DNA of 64,000 bases from Microbacterium esteraromaticum (GTDB lineage: Bacteria; Actinomycetota; Actinomycetes; Actinomycetales; Microbacteriaceae). A program made the translations under genes and the position numbers. The notes under the pieces were generated by a model. That model saw only the letters and a program-made list of their open reading frames with translations. It was not told the DNA's origin and did not search any database. Below, in pieces: positions 27,467-36,144 of the stretch; position 1 is the first letter of the stretch; every line of letters begins with the position of its first letter. The stretch is taken from contig NZ_CP043732.1 of NCBI RefSeq assembly GCF_014084045.1, forward strand, positions 310,001-374,000, in the 5' to 3' direction.

Positions 27467-28402
27467 ATGCTTGCACGCAGCGCGCTGAACACTCGAGGGC
27501 CCGTGGCCCGCAGCGCCGACCTGAGAGCCCTCGGCGTGCGCGAGCGGGAGCTCACCCGCGCGGTGCGTGCCGGTGAGGTGATCCGCCTGCGACAGGGGGT
27601 CTACGCGCTGCCCGACGTTCCGACGACGTTCCGTCACGCCACCGCGCACGGCGGGGTCCCGGGGTGCGCCGACGCTGCGCGGATGCACGGGCTCTGGGTG
27701 CTCGACGGCTCCGCCGATCATGTCTGGATGGGCGATGCCGGCGCGCCGCACGGGCCGTGCACGATGCTGACGATGGCCGGGGAGCCTCCGACGTGTCGCA
27801 TGCATTGGGACGAGGGCGTCGCGTTGATCGGCGAGCTGCCCCCTGTGCACAACGTGCTTCTGCAGATGTCGCAGTGCGGGAGCGAAGAGGCCTTCTTCGC
27901 CGCGTACGAGTCAGCGCTCCGGCTCGCGAAGATCTCGCCTGCCGGCATCGCGTGGCTGTGGCGGCATCTGCCCGTGCGCATGCGATGGCTGCTCGACATC
28001 GCCCGATCGGATGCTGACAGCGGGCTCGAATCGCTCGTGCGGCTGCGGCTGCACCGCCTCGGGATCTCGGTGCGCACGCAGATCAGCATCCGGGGCGTCG
28101 GCGAAGTCGACATCCTGATCGGAGATCGCCTGCTGATCGAATGCGACGGCCGAGAGAACCACGAACGCGAGCAGCAGAGGCACAAGGACCTGCTGCGGGA
28201 TGCGGCGGCCGCAGCCCTCGGGTACGAGACGCTGCGGTTCGACTACGCCCTGATCGTGCACGACTGGCCCCGGGTCGAGGCGGCCATCGTCGCCAAGATC
28301 GAGGCCGGTGCTCACCTGCGGACGCCACACCCGGGCATCCGGCGTCGGAGTCGACAGACCACTCGCTCCGGCCGCGGCGTGGCGGCGCGCGACGCGCCGT
28401 AG
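27467..28402 (+). CDS. DUF559-type endonuclease-like protein with AbiEi-like N-terminus
   Basis: A 311-residue protein of a type common in Microbacteriaceae. The N-terminal part ('LRALGVRERELTRAVRAGEV', 'LRQGVYALPD') resembles the winged-helix 'AbiEi antitoxin' domain. The C-terminal part carries the DUF559 PD-(D/E)XK-like nuclease core 'VGEVDILIGDRLLIECDG'. The likely catalytic residues are the Asp of 'VDILIG', the Glu of 'LLIECDG' and the downstream basic residues. The role is unknown; relatives are often multicopy and may act in defence or element maintenance. It has no partner gene and is enclosed by a perfect 21-bp inverted repeat. CATCCT lies six bases before the ATG. Confidence 0.8.
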   Translation: MLARSALNTRGPVARSADLRALGVRERELTRAVRAGEVIRLRQGVYALPDVPTTFRHATAHGGVPGCADAARMHGLWVLDGSADHVWMGDAGAPHGPCTMLTMAGEPPTCRMHWDEGVALIGELPPVHNVLLQMSQCGSEEAFFAAYESALRLAKISPAGIAWLWRHLPVRMRWLLDIARSDADSGLESLVRLRLHRLGISVRTQISIRGVGEVDILIGDRLLIECDGRENHEREQQRHKDLLRDAAAAALGYETLRFDYALIVHDWPRVEAAIVAKIEAGAHLRTPHPGIRRRSRQTTRSGRGVAARDAP

Positions 28403-28411
28403 CCGGCGCGC

Positions 28412-28432
28412 ATGGTCCGAGATCTCCGACGG
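28412..28432. repeat. Right copy of the 21-bp inverted repeat flanking the DUF559 gene
   Basis: Exact reverse complement of 27278-27298, nine bases past the stop of the DUF559 gene and just before the end of the convergent aminotransferase gene. Confidence 0.75.
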
Positions 28433-28437
28433 GCGGG

Positions 28438-29319
28438 TCAGCGCGGGGAGAGCAGGAAGGCGTTCAGCTCGGCGGTCAGCTCGGGGTCGGATGCCAGGGG
28501 CGCGCCGTCGACGGCGCTGATCGGGGCTGCGAGACGGATGCTCGAGACGAGCCAGGCCGCATCGGCCCTGGTCAGATCGGTCGCGGTCAGCGTCTCGTAA
28601 CGAGTGGCGAGGCCACGCGACTCCAGGTGCTCGAACACGCTGAGCTGGGTGGTGCCGTGCAGGATGCCGCCAGCGGGCGCGGGCGTGAGGAACTCGTCGC
28701 CGACACGGATGATCAGCGAGGCGGTCGGCGCTTCGAGCACGTACCCGTCGCGCGTGACGAAGATCGCGTCGTCGGCGCCTCGGCGGTGGGCCTCCCGCAG
28801 CGCGGCCATGTTCACCGCGTACGACAGCGTCTTCGCACCGAGCAGCAGCCAGGGCGCCCGCTCCCCCGCGCCGAGGTCGTAGCCGCGATCGAGGGTGACG
28901 ACCTTGACGCCGTCGCGTCGAACGGCGCTGAAGTCGGGAGCCGCGGCGACGGTCGCCCATGCCGTGGGGGCCGGCCCGTGCTCGACGCCACGGCTGAGGA
29001 TGAGCTTGATGACCGCCTCCCCCGCCGGGGCATGCGCGGCGACCGCTGTCACGGCCTGGCGCCACTGCTCGAGATTGGGGGCGGGCAGATCGCAGAGGCG
29101 GGCGGAATGCGCGAGCCGCTGCACGTGCGCCTCGACCTCGTTGGCGTGCCCATCGATGGCGCCGATCGACTCGAACACCCCGTCGCCGCGCTGCGTGCTG
29201 AGCTCGCCGACGCTCAGCGCGGGGGCGGCGACGTCCATCGCGGTGAAGGTGTCGCCGAAGTCGGCGCGGTCGTCCGCGACGTCGGCGGGGGCGATCATGA
29301 GAGCGAAGCGCTGGGCCAT
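28438..29319 (-). CDS. pabC: Class IV aminotransferase, aminodeoxychorismate lyase-like
   Basis: A 293-residue PLP enzyme of fold type IV. 'RGDGVFESIGAIDG' is the conserved N-terminal loop, 'GAKTLSYAVNMAALREA' carries the PLP Lys, and 'GYVLEAPTASLIIRVG' and 'GGILHGTTQ' contact the cofactor phosphate. The family includes 4-amino-4-deoxychorismate lyase (PabC, folate pathway), branched-chain aminotransferases and D-amino acid aminotransferases; the motif set fits PabC best but does not exclude the others. The chosen ATG is six bases after TAAGCT, so it is likely leaderless. Confidence 0.82.
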   Translation of the reverse strand: MAQRFALMIAPADVADDRADFGDTFTAMDVAAPALSVGELSTQRGDGVFESIGAIDGHANEVEAHVQRLAHSARLCDLPAPNLEQWRQAVTAVAAHAPAGEAVIKLILSRGVEHGPAPTAWATVAAAPDFSAVRRDGVKVVTLDRGYDLGAGERAPWLLLGAKTLSYAVNMAALREAHRRGADDAIFVTRDGYVLEAPTASLIIRVGDEFLTPAPAGGILHGTTQLSVFEHLESRGLATRYETLTATDLTRADAAWLVSSIRLAAPISAVDGAPLASDPELTAELNAFLLSPR

Positions 29320-29472
29320 GTGCACAGCTTAGGGCGGCGGGAATACCGTCACGGATGACGCGTTACACTTGATCGGCCGGGCCGCATAACCCCGGGCTCC
29401 AATATTCGCCGCTGCGAGCGGCCTTCCGCCGAGAGGCGTTCTTGCGGTCCGGCTTTTCCATGCCCTCTCGGC

Positions 29473-29805
29473 GCCCGGCATCCGGCTCCCCGCGTCGGAA
29501 ACACCAGACCACCCGCACCACACACGGCGCGCCCACCCACGCCACACCGACCCGCGGCCGAACCGTCCGAGAACTCCGACACGGCCCGGCATCCGGCGCC
29601 CCCGCGTCGGAAACGCCAGACGGTCCGCACCACACACGGCGCGTCCGCCGACGCCACGCCGCACGCCGACCGAACCGTCCGAGAACTCCGACGGCGCCCG
29701 GCATCCGGCTCCCCGCGTCGGAAACACCAGACCATCCGCACCACACACGGCGCGTCCGCCGACACCACGCCGACCCGTGGCCGAACGGTCCGAGAACTCC
29801 GACAC
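29473..29805. repeat. Three tandem repeats of about 111 bp, non-coding
   Basis: Units begin at 29473, 29584 and 29696, spaced 111 and 112 bp, and end at 29805. All share a GCCCGGCATCCGG start, a CACACACGGCGC core and a CCGTCCGAGAACTCCGAC end, with scattered differences. The whole gap 29320-29849 holds no convincing gene; frames across the repeats have low-complexity translations. Confidence 0.85.
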
Positions 29806-29849
29806 GGCCCACACACAGGGCGCTCGCGTCCCCGTGCCAAACCAGTACG

Positions 29850-30479
29850 TCAGGTGAGCATGCCTCGGCGCCACGAGGCCGCGGACGCAGCCAGATCCTC
29901 GGCGTAGGTCGACAGCCGCAGCGCTCGGCGGGTGAGGTCGCTGGCCCGCTCCGGCTCGGTCTGCTCGTAGTCGTCTGCGGTGTGCGTGGCTCCGGATGCC
30001 TGCACCCGGCAGTACGCCGCGGCGCGCTCGAGCGCCACAGAGAAATCGCCCCTGAAGACTCCGCGCAGGATCGCGTCGACGAGGTCGACCAGCTCGCCCG
30101 GATCGGCCGGGGCCGGAGCTCCGGCGATCGCGGCGTCGGCGGTGTGCAGCTCGACGCGCCCGCGTTCGTAGAGCAGGGCGGTGAGCGGAGCATCGGAGCG
30201 GATCGCGATCTGCAGCAGGTACAGCCTCCACAGAGCTCCTGGCAGCGAGCGGGCAGGCGCGTGCGACCAGAGCTCGGCGATCTCGTCGATCCCATGCTCG
30301 GAGGCGAATGCGAGAAGCCGCTCCGTGACGACCCCCGATTCGTCGCTGCGCGCGCGCTCGAGCAGGGCGGATGCCGTGGCGTGGGCGACCCGCGACTGCT
30401 CCGCGGGATCAGCCTCGCCGACGATGTTGTCGAACGCGGTGGGCGGCCTGCGGACGGGGCGATGGAACTGCTCGGGCAT
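29850..30479 (-). CDS. Conserved-looking hypothetical protein
   Basis: A 209-residue soluble, mostly helical protein I do not recognise. It starts 'MPEQFHRPVRRPPTAFDNIV', has a Leu/Ala-rich helical middle ('GALWRLYLLQIAIRSD') and ends 'AASAASWRRGMLT'. There is no signal peptide or membrane helix and no catalytic motif. The ATG lies six bases after TACCCT, matching the leaderless pattern of many genes here, and codon use looks genuine. It is immediately upstream of the tandem repeats and downstream of rskA in the same direction. Confidence 0.75.
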   Translation of the reverse strand: MPEQFHRPVRRPPTAFDNIVGEADPAEQSRVAHATASALLERARSDESGVVTERLLAFASEHGIDEIAELWSHAPARSLPGALWRLYLLQIAIRSDAPLTALLYERGRVELHTADAAIAGAPAPADPGELVDLVDAILRGVFRGDFSVALERAAAYCRVQASGATHTADDYEQTEPERASDLTRRALRLSTYAEDLAASAASWRRGMLT

Positions 30480-30508
30480 CCGTCAAGGGTACGCCCGCGC
30501 AGCGGGGT

Positions 30509-31306
30509 TCAGGCCGTGGGGATGACGATGATCGGATCGCTCGTCGGCGAACCGGTGGGCGAGCCGCCGGCCTGCTCGATCGTGACGGCGATGACATCAC
30601 CCGCCTGCATGGGCACCTCGAGCAGCGCGGTCGCCTTCCCGTCGTCCGCCCTGAAGACTCCGGCCGCGATCGGCTCATCTCCGCGCACGAACCACAGCTC
30701 GTAGCTCCTGTCGGCGTCGAGATCGTCGAGTCCGGATGCCACGAGCACGGCCTTGCCCACCTCACCCGACCAGTGCGCGGTCGCGGTGGCGCCCGAGTCC
30801 AGCTGCACCTTCGCCTGCTCGGCGTCGGGTGCCGAGCGGATCTCGTCGAGCGCGACCACGGATGCCGGGCGCTGCAGCTGCGACACGATGGTCGTCGTCG
30901 CGATCCCGGCGCCGACGATCAGCGCGAGGCCTGCGGCGAGCGCGAACACCCTCCGCCGCCACGGCGAGCGCACGGGCTGGGGCTCGTCGGCGGTCTGGGC
31001 TGCGGCAGCCGGCCGGGTGTCGTCTTCGGTTGCGGTATCCGCGGCGGCCTCTCCCTGCTCCGGGGGCGGCGAGGTGCTCTGGGGCAACGCCCCGATCTGC
31101 TGCAGGAGATCGGCTCGAAGCGCAGGCGGCGGGGCGACAGGAGTCAGGCCGTCGGCGAGCAGCGCGACGGTGTCGTGGTCGTCGTCGGCGATCGCCTGCC
31201 ATTCGGGGTGCTCCATGAGGGCGGCCGTGAAGCGCCGCTCATCGGCATCCGACAGCGCGCCGAGAGCGTGTGCGGCCGCAAGCTCCGCGAATTCCCGCTC
31301 GTTCAT
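30509..31306 (-). CDS. rskA: Anti-sigma-K factor RskA
   Basis: A 265-residue membrane anti-sigma factor. The N-terminal anti-sigma domain is cytoplasmic ('AELAAAHALGALSDADERRF'). A single membrane helix follows near residues 118-138 ('VFALAAGLALIVGAGIA'), and an extracytoplasmic RskA domain carries 'SYELWFVRGDEPIAAGVFRA'. It holds SigK at the membrane until proteolysis releases it. The ATG overlaps the sigK stop (ATGA). It is the last gene of the apparent dipZ-sigK-rskA operon. Confidence 0.92.
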   Translation of the reverse strand: MNEREFAELAAAHALGALSDADERRFTAALMEHPEWQAIADDDHDTVALLADGLTPVAPPPALRADLLQQIGALPQSTSPPPEQGEAAADTATEDDTRPAAAAQTADEPQPVRSPWRRRVFALAAGLALIVGAGIATTTIVSQLQRPASVVALDEIRSAPDAEQAKVQLDSGATATAHWSGEVGKAVLVASGLDDLDADRSYELWFVRGDEPIAAGVFRADDGKATALLEVPMQAGDVIAVTIEQAGGSPTGSPTSDPIIVIPTA

Positions 31307-31902
31307 GCCGACACCCCCATCTCCCCGCGCAATCGCGTCAGTCCGTCCCGCATTCTTGTCTTGATCGTCCCCAGCGGCACCCCTGTGAGTGCTGAGATCT
31401 CGCTCTGGCTGTAACCGCCGTAGTAGGCCAGGATGAGCGCTTCCTGCTGTGCCTCGGGAAGTGCGGCGAGCGCCGTGACGACCCGCTCCCCTTCCATCCT
31501 CGACTCGACGGCCTCCTGCACGACATCCCGTTCGCCGCCGAGGTCGCGAGCGCCCGCCCGCAAGTCGCGGTCGGTGCTCGACTGCGACGAGCGCACCCGG
31601 TCGACGGCCCGCCGGTGTGCGATCGTGAAGACCCAGGAGCGTCCCTGCCCTCTGTTCGGAGCGAACCGCGAAGCGGATTGCCAGATCTCGAGGAAGACCT
31701 CCTGCAGCACCTCCTCGCTCTGCGAGCGGTTCACGACCACTTTGAGGATCAGTGCGAAGACGCGCGACGAGAGCAGGTCGTACAGCTCGGCGAAGGCGCG
31801 CTGGTCGCCGTCGGCGACGCGGAGGAGGAGGTCGGCGGCGAGATCGCCTGACGACCCGTCCTCGAGCACCTCGACGCCATCGATCACCATCTCGACAAGC
31901 AT
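31303..31902 (-). CDS. sigK: ECF RNA polymerase sigma factor SigK
   Basis: A 199-residue ECF sigma factor. Region 2 covers 'GDQRAFAELYDLLSSRVFAL' to 'FLEIWQSASRF', including 'GRSWVFTIAHRRAVDRVR'. Region 4 covers 'ALPEAQQEALILAYYGGYSQ' to 'PLGTIKTRMRDGLTRLR'. Coupling to RskA, and the neighbouring DipZ and fasciclin lipoprotein, identify it as SigK rather than another ECF factor. The ATG follows GGAGAGGAG. It sits 36 bases after dipZ, so it probably autoregulates through the dipZ promoter. Confidence 0.93.
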   Translation of the reverse strand: MLVEMVIDGVEVLEDGSSGDLAADLLLRVADGDQRAFAELYDLLSSRVFALILKVVVNRSQSEEVLQEVFLEIWQSASRFAPNRGQGRSWVFTIAHRRAVDRVRSSQSSTDRDLRAGARDLGGERDVVQEAVESRMEGERVVTALAALPEAQQEALILAYYGGYSQSEISALTGVPLGTIKTRMRDGLTRLRGEMGVSA

Positions 31903-31938
31903 GCCCCATCACTCCTCTCCCGGATGCACGCCACCCCG

Positions 31939-33645
31939 TCACCCGAAGGTGAACGAGTACACCTTCACGCCCGGGCTCACGGCGAGCGTCAGCGTGCCCT
32001 TCGACGGCGCGCCCTCGACGACCTCGTACGAGCGGGGTGTCCCGTCCACCTCGATCGTGCGCCTCGTCCCTTCGGCGTCCTGCACCGTCACCCGGCCGGC
32101 GCCTGCCAGCACCATCCGCACCTCAGCGGCCCGATACGAGAGGCGGATGCCACCGGCATCCTCGCCCGCGGGCGTCGCGTACTGGGTCTCGACCTGCCAG
32201 TCGCCGTCGAGGGCGAAGCTGTCGTCGGGCTGTTGGTCAGGAAGCCCGTAGTCGCTGCGTCCCGCTCGGTACGGCCCGTCGCCGCCATAGTTCACATCCT
32301 TGGCGGAGCCCAGGAACGTCTCGCGGGTCGTCGAGCCGACCTCGGGCGTGGAGTCGGCGACCTCGGTGGGTGCCGGCAGCGCCGCATCCGGATCGGCGTC
32401 GACCAGCAGGTCGCGGATCATCTTCTCGGTCGCGGCGTAGTTGCCCTCTCCGAACGAGATGTGCCGCACGACGCCGTCGGCGTCGATCAGGTAGTGCGCC
32501 GGCCAGTAGCGGTTGCGGTAGGCGGTCCAGGTCGAGAGGCTGTTGTCGAGCGCGACCGGGTACTCGATCCCGAAATCGCGTGCGCCGGCGCGGACGTTGT
32601 CGGCGTCCTTCTCGAAGGCGTATTCGGGCGAGTGGATGCCGATGACCTGCAATCCCGAGTCGCGGTACGCCTCGTCCCAGGCGACAACGTGCGGGATGGA
32701 ACGCTGGCAGTTGATGCACGAGTAGGCCCAGAAGTCGATCAGCACGACCCGTCCGCGCAGGTCGTCGATGTCGATGCCCTCGCCGTCGGGAGTGTTCAGC
32801 CACTGCTCGATGCCGCGGATCGCCGGGGCCTGTCCGCACTCCTCGAGTACGGTGGCGGCGTTCGTGCAGTTCGAGAGCTCGCGGTTCTCGTCGGTGACGA
32901 GTCCGCCGAGGTCGAGGGCGTCGCCCTGCTTCTCGGCAAGGTCCTGCTGCAGGCCCGCGGTGTAGTCGGGCAGCAGTCGCTGCAGCTGCTGAGGAACGTT
33001 GAAGACCAGACCGACGGCCAGGGCGATCATCGCGACGCCTGCGGCGATGCGAAGCCCCCGCTCACGGGCGCGGAAGGCCCGGATCCGCTGGACGAGGCCG
33101 CGTCCGGCGAGCGCGAACGCGAGCAGGGGCGCAGCGACTCCGACGGCGAACGACACGGTGAGCAGCACGGTGTCGAGCCCGATCCGGCCGGTGCTGCCTG
33201 CGACGATGATCGCGGCGAGCACGGGACCGGCGCACGGGACGAAGACCGCGCCGAGCGCGAGCCCGACGCCGAACCCCGAGCCCCGGTTCTGCACCTCTTT
33301 GCGGGGCAGCCATTGGAACGGCTTCTCGAGCAGCTGCTCGAGCCGGGGAACGATCAGAGCGATGCCGAGCAGGATGAGCACGGCGATGCCGGCCCAGCGG
33401 ATCACGTCCTGCGGCAGGTTCAGCAGCCCGAGCACGAGGGAGCCGACCAGTGTCACCAGGCTGAAGCTCAGCATGAGCCCGAGGATCACCAGATACGGCC
33501 GGCCGCGTGCTGCCGGAAGGGCCTCCCCGTCGAACCGAGCGGACTGCGCGCCGCCGGTGAGGAAGATGACCGGCAGCACCGGCAGGATGCACGGCGAGAT
33601 GCCGGTGATGAGGCCGCCGAGCAGCCCGATGATGATGAGGTCCAT
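31939..33645 (-). CDS. dipZ: DipZ: CcdA-type electron carrier fused to an extracellular thioredoxin domain
   Basis: A 568-residue membrane thiol-redox protein. The N-terminal part is a CcdA/DsbD-gamma-like bundle of six helices with redox Cys in '[11 protein letters not shown]' and '[10 protein letters not shown]'. A long extracellular part follows: a TlpA/thioredoxin domain with the active site '[13 protein letters not shown]', then a C-terminal beta-rich domain starting near '[14 protein letters not shown]'. It carries reducing or oxidising power across the membrane to exported proteins. In mycobacteria dipZ belongs to the SigK regulon with mpt70/mpt83. The chosen ATG starts directly at the first helix. 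Confidence 0.93.
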   Translation of the reverse strand: MDLIIIGLLGGLITGISPCILPVLPVIFLTGGAQSARFDGEALPAARGRPYLVILGLMLSFSLVTLVGSLVLGLLNLPQDVIRWAGIAVLILLGIALIVPRLEQLLEKPFQWLPRKEVQNRGSGFGVGLALGAVFVPCAGPVLAAIIVAGSTGRIGLDTVLLTVSFAVGVAAPLLAFALAGRGLVQRIRAFRARERGLRIAAGVAMIALAVGLVFNVPQQLQRLLPDYTAGLQQDLAEKQGDALDLGGLVTDENRELSNCTNAATVLEECGQAPAIRGIEQWLNTPDGEGIDIDDLRGRVVLIDFWAYSCINCQRSIPHVVAWDEAYRDSGLQVIGIHSPEYAFEKDADNVRAGARDFGIEYPVALDNSLSTWTAYRNRYWPAHYLIDADGVVRHISFGEGNYAATEKMIRDLLVDADPDAALPAPTEVADSTPEVGSTTRETFLGSAKDVNYGGDGPYRAGRSDYGLPDQQPDDSFALDGDWQVETQYATPAGEDAGGIRLSYRAAEVRMVLAGAGRVTVQDAEGTRRTIEVDGTPRSYEVVEGAPSKGTLTLAVSPGVKVYSFTFG

Positions 33646-33667
33646 GACCCGCCTTCCGTCACGGGTT

Positions 33668-33726
33668 CTTCGGGTCTGGGAATCGGATCGGATTGGTTCC
33701 CATCCGATCCTCGAAGGGTTCCGAAC
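33668..33726. promoter_or_regulatory. Divergent SigK-type promoters for dipZ and the fasciclin gene
   Basis: Plus strand: CCATCC (33700-33705), 15 bases, CCGAAC (33721-33726). Minus strand: CAATCC (complement of 33690-33695), 16 bases, CCGAAG (complement of 33668-33673). Both resemble the reported mycobacterial SigK promoter (CCATCC and CCGAAT boxes). Confidence 0.55.
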
Positions 33727-33775
33727 AACCGTCGACGCCGCGGGAGGTCCGCGGCTCGGAACCCCGGAGGTTGAA

Positions 33776-34438
33776 ATGCTCAGCACCAAGAAGAAGATCA
33801 CCGCCGCTCTCTCGCTCGGGTTCGCCGGCGTGCTCGTCCTGTCCGGCTGTTCGATGGGAGGCCAGTCCGACATGGAGTCGTCGGAGCCGAAGCCGGCTGA
33901 GACGTCGGAGATGTCGGAGGCGCCGGAGACGATGGACCCGGCCGCGAATCTCGTCGGTCCCGGCTGCGAGGCGTACGCCGAGCAGGTGCCCGACGGCGAA
34001 GGCTCGATCCAGGGCATGTCGCAGGATCCGGTCGCCGTGGCGGCCTCGAACAACCCGCTGCTGAAGACCCTGGTCGCCGCGGTCAGCGGTCAACTGAACC
34101 CCGACGTGAACCTCGTCGACACGCTCAACGGCGACGAGTTCACCGTGTTCGCGCCCGTCGACGACGCGTTCGCCAAGATCGACGCGGCGACGATCGAGGG
34201 GCTGAAGACCGACGCCGACACCCTGACGTCGATCCTGACCTACCACGTCGTACCCGGCCAGATTGAGCCTTCCGACATCGAGGGCATGCACAAGACCGTG
34301 CAGGGCGCCGAGGTCGAGGTCACCGGATCGGGCGACGAGTGGATGGTGAACGACGCGAACGTCATCTGCGGTGGCGTGCAGACCGCGAACGCGACGGTCT
34401 ACCTCATCGACTCGGTGCTGATGCCGCCGGCTCAGTGA
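33776..34438 (+). CDS. Fasciclin (FAS1) domain lipoprotein, MPT83-like
   Basis: A 220-residue surface lipoprotein. The lipobox 'LSGC' is at about residue 25, then a short Glu/Ser/Met-rich linker, then one FAS1 domain with '[17 protein letters not shown]' (H1) and '[13 protein letters not shown]' (YH/H2 region). Two Cys ('[10 protein letters not shown]' and 'NVICGGVQ') match the disulfide pattern of MPT70/MPT83-like proteins, which suits a nearby DipZ. The ATG follows CCGGAGG. It is divergent from dipZ, with a SigK-like promoter between them. Function in the family is adhesion-like and poorly defined. Confidence 0.92.
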   Translation: MLSTKKKITAALSLGFAGVLVLSGCSMGGQSDMESSEPKPAETSEMSEAPETMDPAANLVGPGCEAYAEQVPDGEGSIQGMSQDPVAVAASNNPLLKTLVAAVSGQLNPDVNLVDTLNGDEFTVFAPVDDAFAKIDAATIEGLKTDADTLTSILTYHVVPGQIEPSDIEGMHKTVQGAEVEVTGSGDEWMVNDANVICGGVQTANATVYLIDSVLMPPAQ

Positions 34439-34546
34439 CCCGGGATGGAGCGGCTCGGGCTGAGTGACCCGAGCTGTCGCGCAGGGGGACGCGGGCAACC
34501 GCGCCTGGGGCACGCGCGGGAGGACGGTGGGGACCGGACTCCGAAC

Positions 34547-34580
34547 GGAAGCGCCCGTCGAAGAGAGTCGACGGGCGCTT
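34547..34580 (+). terminator. Terminator upstream of tRNA-Lys
   Basis: A 14-bp perfect stem (34547-34560 with 34567-34580) with a 6-base loop, followed by TTCG. It lies about 110 bases after the fasciclin gene stop and insulates the tRNA. Confidence 0.7.
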
Positions 34581-34642
34581 CTTCGTGCCGGGGACACCGC
34601 GCGGTCCGGAACAGGATCCGACGGCATCTAGACTTGACGCAC

Positions 34643-34718
34643 GGGCCTCTAGCTCAGTTGGCAGAGCATCGGACTTTTAATCCGCGGGTCGTGGGTTCGA
34701 GCCCCACGGGGCCCACCA
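34643..34718 (+). tRNA. tRNA-Lys (anticodon UUU)
   Basis: A full cloverleaf: acceptor GGGCCTC pairs with GGGGCCC, and the D-loop sequence is AGCTCAGTTGGCAGAGC. The anticodon loop CTTTTAA gives anticodon TTT, and the T arm has GGTTCGAGCC. CCA is encoded at 34716-34718. A TAGACT -10 lies at 34629-34634. Confidence 0.97.
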
Positions 34719-34727
34719 CCGTCTCGG

Positions 34728-35210
34728 TCAACCAGTCTTCCGTGCCCGACGGGCGATCACCAGCTGGATGATCCACTCGATCACGAGGTAGGCCCAGCCG
34801 ACGAGCCAGAGCACGCCGAAGACCAACGCGAACGTCATCGACAGGTCTTTCGCGTCCGGTGAGTCGGTCATGCCGAACAGCACGGTCATCGCCGACTCCG
34901 AGCGCCCGTCGTCGCCGCCGTCGATGAGGAAGAAGCCGACCCCGAGGATTCCGATCGAGGTCACCCAGGCCGCGGTGATCGTGCGCCATGCGCCCCTCGC
35001 ACGTCGCAGCACTCCGTCCTTGCGCAGCAGGCCAGTCGCAGCGACCACGATCTGCACGATGTACCCGGGCAGCAGCATCCAGCCGTACCAGATCGCGATC
35101 ACGAGCATCCACCCCGGATACACGAACTTCGCAGCCAGTCCGAGAAGCGGGAAGAGGATGAGGGCGAGGCCGGCGAGCGTCGCGGCAGACCCCGGCTTGC
35201 GCGCGTTCAT
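34728..35210 (-). CDS. Four-helix membrane protein, unknown function
   Basis: A 160-residue membrane protein with about four helices, among them 'TLAGLALILFPLLGLAA', 'AWVTSIGILGVGFFLI' and 'ALVFGVLWLVGWAYLVIEW'. A charged loop 'DGGDDGRSES' follows the third helix and a basic C-terminus 'IARRARKTG' probably faces the cytoplasm. No family is recognised. It ends 9 bases from the tRNA-Lys 3' end on the opposite strand, and is divergent from the beta-lactamase-like gene. Confidence 0.75.
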   Translation of the reverse strand: MNARKPGSAATLAGLALILFPLLGLAAKFVYPGWMLVIAIWYGWMLLPGYIVQIVVAATGLLRKDGVLRRARGAWRTITAAWVTSIGILGVGFFLIDGGDDGRSESAMTVLFGMTDSPDAKDLSMTFALVFGVLWLVGWAYLVIEWIIQLVIARRARKTG

Positions 35211-35309
35211 CTGCAGATTGTCGCATGAGACGAGCAGGGCGCAACGGATGCCGTGTGGGAGGATTCCAGAGGCACGCAGACCCCCGTCGCACGACTTCCT
35301 GGAGGACCG

Positions 35310-36137
35310 ATGACCGCGATCGATGACGCCCTGAGCCAGCTCGACGGGTGGCCGGTCGACAACGCGTCCGCCGTGGTCATCGCCGCTGACGGCTCGGTGG
35401 CGGGGTCACGGGGCGATCTCGATCGCGTCTATCGCCTCGCGTCCGTCACGAAGCCCCTCACGGCGTACGCGACCCTGGTCGCCGTCGAGGAGGGCGTCTT
35501 CGATCTCGACGATCCGGCAGGGCCCGATGGGTCGACGGTGCGGCACCTGCTCGCCCACACCTCCGGGCTCGACTTCTCAGAAGACACGGTGCGTGCCAAG
35601 CCAGGAACCCGCCGCATCTACTCCAACCGCGGTTTCGACGTCCTCGCCCAGACGCTCGAGGCGAGGGCCGAGATCCCCTTCGCCACCTATATCCACGAGG
35701 CCGTCTTCGCGCCCCTCGGCATGACCTCGTCGCGACTGACGGGATCGGCCGGGGCCGGGGCCGAGTCGACGGCGGCCGATCTCGCCCGATTCGCCGCCGA
35801 ACTGCAGCGGCCGACGCTTCTCGCTCCGCAGACCCTGTCGCTCGCGACCGCTGTGGCGTTCCCCGGCCTCGCCGGGGTGCTGCCCGGCTACGGTGTGCAG
35901 CGGCCGAACGACTGGGGGCTGGGATTCGAGCTGCGAGACGGCAAGTCGCCGCACTGGACGTCGACCTCGAACTCCCCCGTTACCTTCGGTCATTTCGGGC
36001 AGAGCGGTACCTTCCTGTGGGTCGACCCGCAGGCGCAGGCCGCCTGCGTGGCCCTCGCCGATCGCGACTTCGGTCAGTGGGCCGTCGAAGCGTGGCCGCC
36101 GCTGTCGGATGCCGTGCTCGCCGCGCTCCGCGGCTGA
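35310..36137 (+). CDS. Serine hydrolase of the class C beta-lactamase/DD-peptidase superfamily
   Basis: A 275-residue enzyme, short for the family and lacking a signal peptide, so likely cytoplasmic. Catalytic motifs are intact: SxxK as 'LASVTKPLTAYATL', YxN as 'RIYSNRGF' and HxG as 'FGHFGQSGTFLW'. Relatives include esterases (EstB type), D-aminopeptidases and penicillin-binding proteins, so antibiotic resistance should not be assumed. The ATG follows CTGGAGG; the frame itself opens 19 codons earlier. It converges on the CGNR gene with a 7-base gap. Confidence 0.88.
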   Translation: MTAIDDALSQLDGWPVDNASAVVIAADGSVAGSRGDLDRVYRLASVTKPLTAYATLVAVEEGVFDLDDPAGPDGSTVRHLLAHTSGLDFSEDTVRAKPGTRRIYSNRGFDVLAQTLEARAEIPFATYIHEAVFAPLGMTSSRLTGSAGAGAESTAADLARFAAELQRPTLLAPQTLSLATAVAFPGLAGVLPGYGVQRPNDWGLGFELRDGKSPHWTSTSNSPVTFGHFGQSGTFLWVDPQAQAACVALADRDFGQWAVEAWPPLSDAVLAALRG

Positions 36138-36144
36138 GCGGGAC

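Noticed and set aside
29473..29805. CRISPR array
   Set aside because: Repeats are directly adjacent with no unique spacers, and no cas genes are present.
29329..30231. Overlapping repeat-containing frames on the minus strand
   Set aside because: Translations are low-complexity products of the 111-bp repeats, no start is supported, and the true gene at 29850-30479 uses another frame.
34643..34718. Integration site at tRNA-Lys
   Set aside because: No repeated tRNA 3' end and no integrase gene are visible nearby.
35310..36137. Antibiotic-resistance beta-lactamase
   Set aside because: The family motifs are shared with esterases and peptidases, and there is no signal peptide to place the enzyme outside the cell.
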